Source of the DNA: Streptomyces mexicanus
GTDB lineage: Bacteria; Actinomycetota; Actinomycetes; Streptomycetales; Streptomycetaceae
NCBI RefSeq assembly: GCF_902506575.1
Contig: NZ_LR732544.1
Coordinates: 6,307,251-6,344,855, forward strand
Direction: 5' to 3'
DNA: 37,605 nucleotides
Below are positions 18,628 through 26,174 of the stretch, piece by piece. The translations under genes and the position numbers were made by a program. Under the pieces are notes generated by a model. That model did no database searches. It saw only the letters and a program-made list of their open reading frames with translations, and was not told the origin of the DNA. How positions within the stretch are numbered: position 1 is the stretch's first letter; the number at the start of each line of letters is the position of its first letter.

Positions 18628-20442
18628 GTGAGTCGACCTCGCATCGTGATCGTCGGTGCCGGGTTCGCCGGCTACCGCACGGCCCGGACCCTGGCCCGGA
18701 TGTCCCGGAACAAGGCCGACATCACCCTGCTGAACCCGACCGACTACTTCCTGTACCTGCCGCTGCTGCCCCAGGTCGCCGTCGGCATCCTGGAGCCGCG
18801 CCGGGTCGCCGTCTCCCTCTCGGGCACCCTGCCCGGGGTGCGGCTCGTCCTCGGCGAGGCCCACGGCCTCGACATGGACGCGCGGCGCGTGCGCTACACC
18901 GACCCGGAGGGCGGCGAGGGCACCCTGGCGTACGACCGGCTCGTGCTGGCCGTCGGCAGCGTCAACAAGCTGCTGCCGATCCCCGGCGTGGCCGAGCACG
19001 CGCACGGCTTCCGCGGCCTGCCCGAGGCGCTGTACCTGCGCGACCACGTCGCCCGCCAGATGGAGCTGGCCGCCACCGAGGACGACCGCGACCGGTGCGC
19101 GGCCCGCTGCACCTTCGTCGTCGTGGGCGCCGGCTACACCGGCACCGAGGTCGCCGCGCACGGCAAGATGTACACCGACGCCCAGGTGCGCGGCCATCCG
19201 CTGCCCCAGGGCCTGCGACCGCGCTGGCTGCTGCTGGACGTCGCCTCCCGCGTGCTGCCCGAGATGGACGAACGGCTCTCGCGCACCGCGGACCGCGCAC
19301 TGCGGCAGCGGGGCGTGGAGGTGCGCATGGGCACCTCCGTGAAGGAGGCCACGCACGACGGGGTGCTGCTGACGGACGGCGAGTTCCTGCCGACCCGGAC
19401 GCTGGTGTGGTGCGTGGGCGTACGGCCCGACCCGCTGGTGGAGAGCACCGGGCAGCCGCTGGAGCGCGGACGGCTCGTCGTGGACCCGTATCTGCAGGTG
19501 CCGGGGCGGCCCGAGGTGTTCGCCTGCGGCGACGCGGCAGCCGTGCCCGACCTGGACCAGCCGGGGAAGTACACCCCGATGACCGCCCAGCACGCCTGGC
19601 GGCAGGGAAGGGTCGCCGCGGTCAACGTCGCCGCCTCGCTCGGTGTCTGCGCACGCCACCCCTACCGCCACCGGAACCTGGGGTTCGTGGTGGACCTCGG
19701 CGGCGCCCGGGCCGCCGCCGATCCCTTCGGCGTGCCGCTGTCCGGCCCGGTGGCCGGCGCGGTCACCCGCGGGTACCACCTGGCGGCGATGCCCGGCAAC
19801 CGGGTGCGGGTGGCCGCGGACTGGCTGCTGAACGCCGTACTGCCGCGCCAGGCCGTCCAGTTGGGACTCGTACGGTCCTGGTCGGTGCCGCTGGACACGG
19901 CGTCGCCGGAGCTGGCGCGGACGCCGGGCCGGCCGGAGCGCGAAACGGGCGCGGGCGGCCGGTCCGGTGCGGGTGAGGGGTCGGGCGCGGGTGGTGGGTC
20001 CGGCGCGGGCGGTGAGCGCTCCGAGCCGGTGCACGAAGGGATCACGGAGATCATCGACAACACGGAGAAGGCCCAGCTGGCGGGCGCGGAGCCGCCCCCG
20101 CACCCCGCGGACCGGGAACTGGCCGACAGCCGGCCACCGGAACCGGGGCCCGCGACGAGCCGGCCGGGCGAGCCCGCCCCCGATCACCCCGGCGGGGAAC
20201 CCGCCAGGAATCAGCCCGGCGCCGAACCGGCCCGGAACCAGCCCGGCGGGGAGCCCGCTCGCAATCAGCCCGGTGGCGAACCGGCCCGGAACCAGCCCGG
20301 CGGGGAACCCGCCCGGAACCAGCCGGCCCCCGAGCGGCCGGCGCAGTCCCCCGGGACGGAGCCGGGGCGGGTGCCCCACGAGCATCATCCGGCGCCGGGT
20401 CCGGTCAGGCGTGAGGACATCCCTGCGGAAGGAGACACATGA
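18628..20442 (+). CDS. ndh: Type II NADH dehydrogenase (NDH-2) with repeat-rich C-terminal tail
   Basis: This is a monotopic flavoprotein that oxidises NADH and reduces quinone without pumping protons. Two Rossmann motifs are visible: the FAD site IVIVGAGFAGYRTA (about 6-19) and the NADH site FVVVGAGYTGTEVAA (about 162-176). The FAD-contact block EVFACGDAAAVPD and a membrane-binding C-terminal helix region near residues 390-410 are also present. At 604 residues it is about 150-180 longer than usual. The extra part (about 430-604) is disordered, Gly/Pro-rich and holds five 9-residue repeats. GTG 18628 starts directly before the FAD motif with CGGAGG upstream. The stop overlaps the transketolase ATG (ATGA), so the two are co-translated. 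Confidence 0.88.
   Translation: MSRPRIVIVGAGFAGYRTARTLARMSRNKADITLLNPTDYFLYLPLLPQVAVGILEPRRVAVSLSGTLPGVRLVLGEAHGLDMDARRVRYTDPEGGEGTLAYDRLVLAVGSVNKLLPIPGVAEHAHGFRGLPEALYLRDHVARQMELAATEDDRDRCAARCTFVVVGAGYTGTEVAAHGKMYTDAQVRGHPLPQGLRPRWLLLDVASRVLPEMDERLSRTADRALRQRGVEVRMGTSVKEATHDGVLLTDGEFLPTRTLVWCVGVRPDPLVESTGQPLERGRLVVDPYLQVPGRPEVFACGDAAAVPDLDQPGKYTPMTAQHAWRQGRVAAVNVAASLGVCARHPYRHRNLGFVVDLGGARAAADPFGVPLSGPVAGAVTRGYHLAAMPGNRVRVAADWLLNAVLPRQAVQLGLVRSWSVPLDTASPELARTPGRPERETGAGGRSGAGEGSGAGGGSGAGGERSEPVHEGITEIIDNTEKAQLAGAEPPPHPADRELADSRPPEPGPATSRPGEPAPDHPGGEPARNQPGAEPARNQPGGEPARNQPGGEPARNQPGGEPARNQPAPERPAQSPGTEPGRVPHEHHPAPGPVRREDIPAEGDT
20191..20325 (+). repeat. Five 27-bp tandem repeats in the ndh tail
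   Basis: Five consecutive units (20191, 20218, 20245, 20272 and 20299) each encode GGEPARNQP, with one unit reading GAEPARNQP. Copies differ mainly at synonymous sites, so the peptide is kept while the DNA drifts. Copy number is likely to vary between strains. Confidence 0.92.
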
Positions 20443-22286
20443 ACACCGACGAACTCGTCGCACTCGGACAGCAGTTGCGCGTGGACAGCGTACGGGCCGC
20501 CGCCGCGGCCGGCTCCGGGCACCCGACGTCGTCCATGTCCGCCGCCGACCTGATGGCCGTCCTGTTCGCCCACCACCTGCGCTACGACTTCGACCGGCCC
20601 GACCACCCCGGCAACGACCGCTTCGTGCTGTCCAAGGGGCACGCCTCCCCGCTGCTGTACTCCGCTTACAAGGCGGCCGGCGCCCTGGACGACGAGGAAC
20701 TGCTCGGCTTCCGCAAGCTGGGCAGCCGCCTGGAGGGCCACCCCACGCCGCAGCGGCTGCCGTGGGTGGAGACGGCCACCGGCTCGCTCGGGCAGGGCCT
20801 GCCCATCGGGGTCGGCATCGCGCTGGCCGGCAAGCGCCTGGACCGCGCCGACTACCGGGTGTGGGTGCTGTGCGGGGACAGCGAGATGGCCGAGGGCTCG
20901 ATCTGGGAGGCAGCCGAGCACGCCGGGTACGAGCACCTGGACAACCTGACCGTCATCGTGGACGTCAACCGGCTCGGCCAGCGCGGTCCCACCCGGCACG
21001 GCCACGACCTGGACGCCTACGCCCGCCGCTTCCGCGCCTTCGACTGGCACACGATCGAGATCGACGGCCACGACGTGGACGCGATCGACCGCGCCTACGG
21101 CGAGGCGATCTCCACCACCGGGCAGCCCACCGCGATCATCGCCCGCACCCTGAAGGGCAAGGGCGTGCACGACACCGAGGACCGCGAGGGACTGCACGGC
21201 AAGCCGCTGAAGGACGCCGACGAGGCGATCGAGGAACTCGGCGGCGTCCGGGACATCCGGGTGCGCGTGCACGAGCCGCCGTCCGTGCGCCCGCTGCACG
21301 CCGGGGGCGCCGGCACGCTGGAGCTGCCCCGCTGGGACAAGGGCGAACAGGTCGCCACCCGCGACGCCTACGGCCGCGCGCTGACCGCGCTGGGCACCGC
21401 ACGGGGCGACGTGGTGGCCCTGGACGGCGAGGTCGGCGACTCCACCCGCTCGGAGCTGTTCGCCAAGGAGCACCCCGACCGCTTCTTCGAGTGCTACATC
21501 GCCGAGCAGCAGATGATCGCCACGGCGGTCGGTTTCGCGCGGCGCGGCTGGGTGCCGTACGCCTCCACGTTCGCCGCGTTCCTCACCCGGGCCTACGATT
21601 TCGTCCGCATGGCGTCCATCAGCGGCTCCGGCATCAACCTCAACGGCTCGCACGCGGGCGTGGCGATCGGGCAGGACGGGCCCAGCCAGATGGGGCTGGA
21701 GGACCTGGCCATGATGCGGGCCGTCCACGGATCCACGGTGCTCTACCCCAGCGACGCCAACCAGACCGCCAAGCTCCTCGCCGAGACGGCCGACCTCGAC
21801 GGCATCCGCTATCTGCGCACCTCGCGCGGCGCCACCCCGGTGATCTACGGCCCGGACGAGGAGTTCCCGGTCGGCGGCAGCAAGGTGCTGCGCTCCTCCG
21901 GCGACGACCGCCTCACGATCGTCGCCGCGGGCGTCACCCTGCACGAGGCGCTGGCCGCCGCCGACGCCCTCGCCGAGGAGGACATTCCGGTGCGGGTGAT
22001 CGACCTGTACTCGGTCAAGCCCGTGGACCGGGCCACGCTGCGCCGGGCCGCCGAGGACACCGGCTGCCTGCTCACCGTGGAGGACCACCGCGAGGAGGGC
22101 GGCCTCGGGGACGCGGTCCTCGACGCCTTCCTCGACGGGCGGCCGGTGCCGCGCCTGGTCCGGCTCGCCGTCCGCACGATGCCCGGTTCGGCCTCGCCCG
22201 CCGAGCAGCTGCACGCGGCGGGCATCGACGCCGAGTCGATCGCCGCGTCCGCCCGGCTGCTGGTGGAAGAGGCGGTGGTGCCGTGA
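20439..22286 (+). CDS. tkt: Transketolase, animal/archaeal-like single-chain type
   Basis: This ThDP-dependent enzyme of the pentose phosphate pathway transfers two-carbon units between sugar phosphates. At 615 residues it is shorter than the usual bacterial TktA (about 660-700). Its N-terminus (LRVDSVRAAAAAGSGHPTSS, FVLSKGHASPLLY) resembles animal transketolase. The ThDP motif starts at CGDSEMAEGS and ends in VDVN about 30 residues on. The pyrimidine-binding domain has FFECYIAEQQMIATAVGFA, and the C-terminal domain VRVIDLYSVKPVD. It overlaps ndh (ATGA) and the LigD gene (GTGA) by four bases each. A separate housekeeping transketolase is expected elsewhere, so this copy may be conditional. 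Confidence 0.93.
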   Translation: MNTDELVALGQQLRVDSVRAAAAAGSGHPTSSMSAADLMAVLFAHHLRYDFDRPDHPGNDRFVLSKGHASPLLYSAYKAAGALDDEELLGFRKLGSRLEGHPTPQRLPWVETATGSLGQGLPIGVGIALAGKRLDRADYRVWVLCGDSEMAEGSIWEAAEHAGYEHLDNLTVIVDVNRLGQRGPTRHGHDLDAYARRFRAFDWHTIEIDGHDVDAIDRAYGEAISTTGQPTAIIARTLKGKGVHDTEDREGLHGKPLKDADEAIEELGGVRDIRVRVHEPPSVRPLHAGGAGTLELPRWDKGEQVATRDAYGRALTALGTARGDVVALDGEVGDSTRSELFAKEHPDRFFECYIAEQQMIATAVGFARRGWVPYASTFAAFLTRAYDFVRMASISGSGINLNGSHAGVAIGQDGPSQMGLEDLAMMRAVHGSTVLYPSDANQTAKLLAETADLDGIRYLRTSRGATPVIYGPDEEFPVGGSKVLRSSGDDRLTIVAAGVTLHEALAAADALAEEDIPVRVIDLYSVKPVDRATLRRAAEDTGCLLTVEDHREEGGLGDAVLDAFLDGRPVPRLVRLAVRTMPGSASPAEQLHAAGIDAESIAASARLLVEEAVVP

Positions 22287-23296
22287 GCGGCGGACCGGGC
22301 GGCGATCCGCGCACGGTACGGGCCGGCCGGCGCACCGTACGGGTGCACCGGCCGGACAAGGTCCTCTTCCCCGGCAGCCGCGACGGCGACGGCGGTGGCG
22401 ACGTGAGCGACGGGGGCAGGGACAACGGGGACGGAGCCGGTGGCGGCGGTGTCCCCGAGCGGGCGAAGGAGTACACCAAGGGCGACCTGGTCGCGTACTA
22501 CCGCTCCGTCGCGCCGTACATGCTGCCGCACCTGCGCGGCCGCCCGCTGATGCTGGAGCGGCACCCGGACGGCCTGGACGGCCCGGTCTTCATGCAGAAG
22601 AACACCCCGGAGAGCTACCCGGACTGGATCACCCGGGCCGAGGTCCCCAAGGAGGGCGGCACGGTCCTGCACACCGTCTGCGACGACACCGCCACCCTGG
22701 TGCACCTCGCCGACCAGGCGTGCCTGACCCTGCACCGCTGGCTGTCGCGCACCCGGCACCTCGACCGCCCCGACCGGCTGGTCTTCGACCTCGACCCCGC
22801 GGGCGACGATTTCGGGGCCGTGCGCACGGCCGCGCACGCGCTGCACGCCCTGCTCGACGAGCTGCGCCTGCCCTGCGCGCCGATGACCACCGGCTCGCGC
22901 GGAGTGCACGTGATCGTGCCCCTGGACGGCCGTGACGGCTTCGACGAGGTCCGCGGCTTCGCCCGGGACGTCGCCGAGGCCCTGGCCGCCCGCCACCCCG
23001 ACCGGCTGACCACGGCCCCGCGCAAGAAGGACCGGGGCGACCGCCTCTACCTCGACGTGCAGCGCAACGGCTACGCGCAGACCGCCGTCGCCCCCTACAG
23101 CGTCCGGGCCCGGCCCGGCGCTCCCGTCGCCGTGCCGCTGTCCTGGGACCAGCTCGACGATCCCCGGACCACGGCGCGCCGCTGGACCCTCGCCGACGCC
23201 GTCGACCAGGCCCGCACCGAGCCGTGGGCGGACCTGCCCGCGCGTGGACGCTCCCTGGGACCGGCCCGCCGCCGGCTGGACGCGATGGCGGATTGA
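22283..23296 (+). CDS. ligD: Stand-alone LigD-type DNA polymerase/primase domain protein
   Basis: This 337-residue protein is a single archaeo-eukaryotic primase-like polymerase (PolDom), as found in NHEJ ligase LigD. Motifs seen are VHRPDKVLFPG at the start, YYRSVAPYMLPHLRGRPL, the catalytic FDLDPAGDDF, the TTGSRGVHVIVPL loop with its histidine, and KDRGDRLYLDVQRN. Neither the ligase nor the 3'-phosphoesterase domain is present. PolDom proteins fill gaps with ribonucleotides during end joining with Ku, but no ku gene is in the window. A Gly/Asp-rich insertion of about 30 residues (about 35-60) interrupts the N-terminus. The GTG overlaps the transketolase stop, so it ends a three-gene coupled operon. 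Confidence 0.9.
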   Translation: MSGGPGGDPRTVRAGRRTVRVHRPDKVLFPGSRDGDGGGDVSDGGRDNGDGAGGGGVPERAKEYTKGDLVAYYRSVAPYMLPHLRGRPLMLERHPDGLDGPVFMQKNTPESYPDWITRAEVPKEGGTVLHTVCDDTATLVHLADQACLTLHRWLSRTRHLDRPDRLVFDLDPAGDDFGAVRTAAHALHALLDELRLPCAPMTTGSRGVHVIVPLDGRDGFDEVRGFARDVAEALAARHPDRLTTAPRKKDRGDRLYLDVQRNGYAQTAVAPYSVRARPGAPVAVPLSWDQLDDPRTTARRWTLADAVDQARTEPWADLPARGRSLGPARRRLDAMAD

Positions 23297-23371
23297 CGGA
23301 CTGACGGACGTCTCCGCCCGCGAAGGTTTGGCCAAGGGACCTGCGGCCACACGGAGAGGGGAGAGGTGGCC

Positions 23372-23761
23372 ATGTCGAACACATCGAACAACCACACATC
23401 CGACCCGCAAGCTTCACAACAGAAGACCCCGTCGTCCCGCCAGTCGCAGCAGTCACCTACGGACAGCGACAGCAGCGCGACGCAGCGCCGTATGAGCCCC
23501 GTGGAGGTGCTGCGCGAGGCGCGGGCCCAACTGGCGGAACTGACCGGCATGTCCGTGGAGACCGTCACCTCCTTCGAGCGCACGGAGGACGGGTGGTCCC
23601 TGGAGGTCGAGGTCCTCGAACTCGCCCGCGTGCCCGACACCATGAGCCTGATGGCGAGCTACGAGGTCGAGCTGGACCCCGAGGGACTGCTCACCGGCTA
23701 CCGGCGGCTGCGCCGCTACGAGCGCGGCAGGGCCGACGGACACCGTTCCGGCGGCCGCTAG
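23372..23761 (+). CDS. gvpO: Gas vesicle protein GvpO
   Basis: This 129-residue protein has a Ser/Gln/Thr-rich disordered N-terminus (about 1-40) and a conserved GvpO domain (ALREARAQ-type helix, here VLREARAQLAELTGMSVETV, then GWSLEVEVLELARVPDTMSLMASYEVELD). GvpO is needed for gas vesicle formation in haloarchaea, and its exact role is unclear. ATG 23372 with GGAGAGG upstream is chosen; GTG 23366 is equally possible. It is the first gene of the gas-vesicle cluster, 75 bases after ligD and separated from gvpA by an unusual A/C-rich spacer. Confidence 0.88.
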   Translation: MSNTSNNHTSDPQASQQKTPSSRQSQQSPTDSDSSATQRRMSPVEVLREARAQLAELTGMSVETVTSFERTEDGWSLEVEVLELARVPDTMSLMASYEVELDPEGLLTGYRRLRRYERGRADGHRSGGR

Positions 23762-23800
23762 GCGGCCCGGAACACCCAACGGCACACCCGGACACGCAGG

Positions 23801-23900
23801 CACAGAACACACCGACACACAGAACACCGAAACCCAGAACACACCGACACACAGAACACCTCGACCCACAGAACACACCGACACACGCACCACACACAGA
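23801..23900 (+). repeat. A/C-rich irregular tandem repeat between gvpO and gvpA
   Basis: The octamer CAGAACAC occurs at 23803, 23820, 23835, 23852 and 23869, at spacings of 17, 15, 17 and 17 bases, within CACAGAACACACCGACA-type units. The plus strand is rich in A and C and very poor in G and T for about 100 bases, against a background above 70% G+C. No reading frame of conserved type covers it. Confidence 0.85.
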
Positions 23901-23971
23901 GAGATCGGCACAGCACACCAAGACCGACAGCATTTTCTGTATCCCGACACAGACAAGGAGGCGCGGTCGGC

Positions 23972-24400
23972 ATGACCGTGGTCCCGGCACAGACGGGCGG
24001 TGGAGGCGGCAGCAGCGGCCTGTACGACGTCCTGGAACTCGTCCTCGACAGGGGGCTGGTGATCGACGCGTTCGTGAGGGTGTCCCTGGTCGGCATCGAG
24101 ATCTTGAAGATCGACGTACGCGTCGTCGTCGCCAGCGTCGACACCTATCTGCGCTTCGCCGAAGCCTGCAACCGGCTGGATCTGGAGGCCGGCCCCCGCA
24201 AGAGCCCGGGTCTGCCCGACCTGGTCGGTGAGATCACCGAGTCCGGTGCGCGTGGCAAGTCCAAGGGCGCGCTGTCCGGCGCGGCCCAGACCATCTCCGA
24301 GGCGTTCAAGCAGGGCCGCGCGGAGAGCTCGGGTGAGGCCGAGTCCCGGCCGCGTCCGCGCAAGGCCACCTCGGCGCGACGGAAGGAGGAGCAGGAGTGA
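23972..24400 (+). CDS. gvpA: Major gas vesicle structural protein GvpA
   Basis: This is the shell protein that polymerises into the ribs of the gas vesicle wall. The core (about 14-72) shows the alpha-beta-beta-alpha pattern: LYDVLELVLDRGLVIDAFVR, then VSLVGIEILKIDVRVVVASV and DTYLRFAEACNRLD. The protein has 142 residues, roughly twice a cyanobacterial GvpA. The extra C-terminus (about 75-142) is charged, ends in RRKEEQE and may lie on the surface or bind other Gvp proteins. AAGGAGG lies at 23955-23961. The stop overlaps gvpF's GTG. Confidence 0.93.
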   Translation: MTVVPAQTGGGGGSSGLYDVLELVLDRGLVIDAFVRVSLVGIEILKIDVRVVVASVDTYLRFAEACNRLDLEAGPRKSPGLPDLVGEITESGARGKSKGALSGAAQTISEAFKQGRAESSGEAESRPRPRKATSARRKEEQE

Positions 24401-25167
24401 GCACGTACGTCTACGGCATCACGGCCGCCTCGCACCCCGCGCCGACCGAGGGCATGGCCGGCGCCGGCGCCCCGCCGCGGCCCGTGCGCGTCCTGCGGGC
24501 GGGCAACCTCGCGGCCGTCGTCAGCGACGCGCCCGAGGGGCTGCGCCCCAAACGCAGGGACCTGCTCGCACACCAGAACGTGCTCAGCGAGATCGGTGCC
24601 GCGGGCTGCGTGCTGCCCCTGCGGTTCGGCAGCGTCGCGCCCGACGACGACACCGTCCTCGGCGTGCTGACCGAGCGCGCCGCGCACTACGAGGAGCGCC
24701 TGGGCGCGCTGGACGGCAAGGTCGAGTACAACGTCAAGGCCCATCACGTCGAGGATGCCGTGCTGCACCGCGTGATGGCCGAGAACTCCGAGATCCGCGC
24801 CCTGGCCGAGGCCAACCGGCAGGCGGGCGGCGGCAGCTACGACGACAAGATCCGGCTCGGCGAGATGGTCGCGGCCGCCGTCAAGGCCCGCGAGGCCGAG
24901 GACGCGGAACTGGTCGTGCGCGCGCTGGAGCCCGAGGCCGCCGCGGTGAGCGTCGGCCCGGAGTCGACCGGCTGGCTGGCCAACGTCTCGTTCCTGGTGG
25001 CCCGGGACACGGCGGGGCGGTTCCTGGCGTGCGTCGAGCCGGCCCGCAAGGACCTGCCCCATCTGGAGCTGCGCGTCAACGGGCCGCTGCCGCCCTACAG
25101 CTTCGTCGAGCCCGGCCCGGCCGAGCCGGCGGGCACCGCGGCGGGGGCCGACGCGGGAACGGGGTGA
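24397..25167 (+). CDS. gvpF: Gas vesicle protein GvpF
   Basis: This 256-residue member of the GvpF/GvpL family starts with the typical TYVYGITAA and carries VLPLRFGSVAPDD and the second-domain LNVSFLVARD-like segment (here ANVSFLVARD). It ends in PYSFVEP. In other systems GvpF binds GvpA and sits at the gas-facing side or the nucleation complex. The GTG start overlaps the gvpA stop and is preceded by GGAAGGAGGAG. A second family member, GvpL, lies at 27795. Confidence 0.93.
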   Translation: MSTYVYGITAASHPAPTEGMAGAGAPPRPVRVLRAGNLAAVVSDAPEGLRPKRRDLLAHQNVLSEIGAAGCVLPLRFGSVAPDDDTVLGVLTERAAHYEERLGALDGKVEYNVKAHHVEDAVLHRVMAENSEIRALAEANRQAGGGSYDDKIRLGEMVAAAVKAREAEDAELVVRALEPEAAAVSVGPESTGWLANVSFLVARDTAGRFLACVEPARKDLPHLELRVNGPLPPYSFVEPGPAEPAGTAAGADAGTG

Positions 25168-25170
25168 GCC

Positions 25171-25434
25171 ATGGGGCTGATCTCGGAGGTGCTGCTGCTG
25201 CCGTTCGCCCCGGCACGCGGCAGCGCCTGGGCGATTCGTCAGGTGCTGCGCGAGGCGGAACGCATCTATTACGACCCCGCCACCGTACGGGCCGAACTCG
25301 CGCAGCTCGAGCAGCGTTTGGAGGCGGGAGAGATCACCGAGGAGGAGTTCGACCGACAGGAGGACGAACTCCTGGACCGGCTGGAGACCGGCATGCGCGG
25401 TGGCGCGGGGACAGGTGAGGGGACGGCACCATGA
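25171..25434 (+). CDS. gvpG: Gas vesicle protein GvpG
   Basis: This 87-residue protein matches the short GvpG family. An N-terminal hydrophobic patch (MGLISEVLLLPFAPARG) is followed by a helical segment (YYDPATVRAELAQLEQRLEAGEITEEEFDRQE in pieces) typical of GvpG. It begins three bases after gvpF ends, and its stop overlaps the next ATG. GvpG is an accessory protein thought to act with GvpF/L in assembly. Confidence 0.9.
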   Translation: MGLISEVLLLPFAPARGSAWAIRQVLREAERIYYDPATVRAELAQLEQRLEAGEITEEEFDRQEDELLDRLETGMRGGAGTGEGTAP

Positions 25435-26174
25435 ATCGGACGGCACTGGGCCTCGCGGTGGGCGCGGGGTACCTGTTGGGACGCACACGGAAGCTGAAGG
25501 CGGCCGTCGCCGTGGGCAGTCTCGTCGCGGGCAAGAAGCTGAACCTGAGCCCGCGCGCGGTGGCGGAGCTGGTCAACCGGCAGCTCAAGGACAATCCGCA
25601 GGTCAAGGAGCTGGGTGACCAGCTGCGCCAGGATCTGCGGGGGGCCGGGAAGGCGGCCTCCGGTGCGATGGTCGAGCGGCAGATGACCGCGCTCGCGGAC
25701 CGGCTCCACGACCGTACGTCGCGGGTCCGCGACCAGCTGTCCGGCGCGGTACCGGCCGGCGGCGGCAAGGGTGCGGAGGACCGCGGCGACGACAACGGCG
25801 GGAGCGGCGAGAGCGGCAAGAAGGGCCGCAGCGGCGCGAACCAGGACGAGTACGAGGACCGGGAGGGCCGCGAGGCGGAGGAGGAAGCCGAATCCGAGGA
25901 GGACGGGGAGCCGGGGGCGCGAGGCCCCGGCAAGAAGGCCACGGCGAAGAAGGCCGCGAAGAAGGCGCCGTCCCTCGGACCGGCCAAGAAGGCCGCGAAG
26001 AAGGCCACGGCGCAGCAGGCGCCGGCCAAGAAGGCGGCGAAGAAAGCGCCCGCCGGCAAGACGGCGGCGAAGAAGACCGCGGGCCGCGACGCGGCCGCGA
26101 AGAAGACGACGGAGGCGGGCGGCGCGGCCCGCGCAGCCCGCTCCCGCCTGCCGAAGGGCGGCGGTGACCGATGA
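25431..26174 (+). CDS. gvpY: GvpY: gas-vesicle-cluster protein with histone-like Lys/Ala tail
   Basis: This 247-residue protein is found only in Streptomyces-type gas-vesicle clusters, as far as I recall (named gvpY in S. coelicolor). Residues 1-35 are mildly hydrophobic with Gly residues. Residues 40-105 are amphipathic helical. Residues 110-165 are acidic and disordered. Residues 165-227 are rich in KKAAKKA-type units like histone H1 or the tails of actinobacterial nucleoid proteins, so the protein is strongly bipolar in charge. The function is unknown; nucleic-acid or acidic-protein binding is inferred. It overlaps both neighbours by four bases. Confidence 0.85.
   Translation: MNRTALGLAVGAGYLLGRTRKLKAAVAVGSLVAGKKLNLSPRAVAELVNRQLKDNPQVKELGDQLRQDLRGAGKAASGAMVERQMTALADRLHDRTSRVRDQLSGAVPAGGGKGAEDRGDDNGGSGESGKKGRSGANQDEYEDREGREAEEEAESEEDGEPGARGPGKKATAKKAAKKAPSLGPAKKAAKKATAQQAPAKKAAKKAPAGKTAAKKTAGRDAAAKKTTEAGGAARAARSRLPKGGGDR

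Noticed and set aside
20191..20325. Regular repeats that might be a CRISPR array
   Set aside because: Units are contiguous, with no spacers, and they encode an in-frame peptide repeat. The repeats at 23801 and 34389 also lack spacers.
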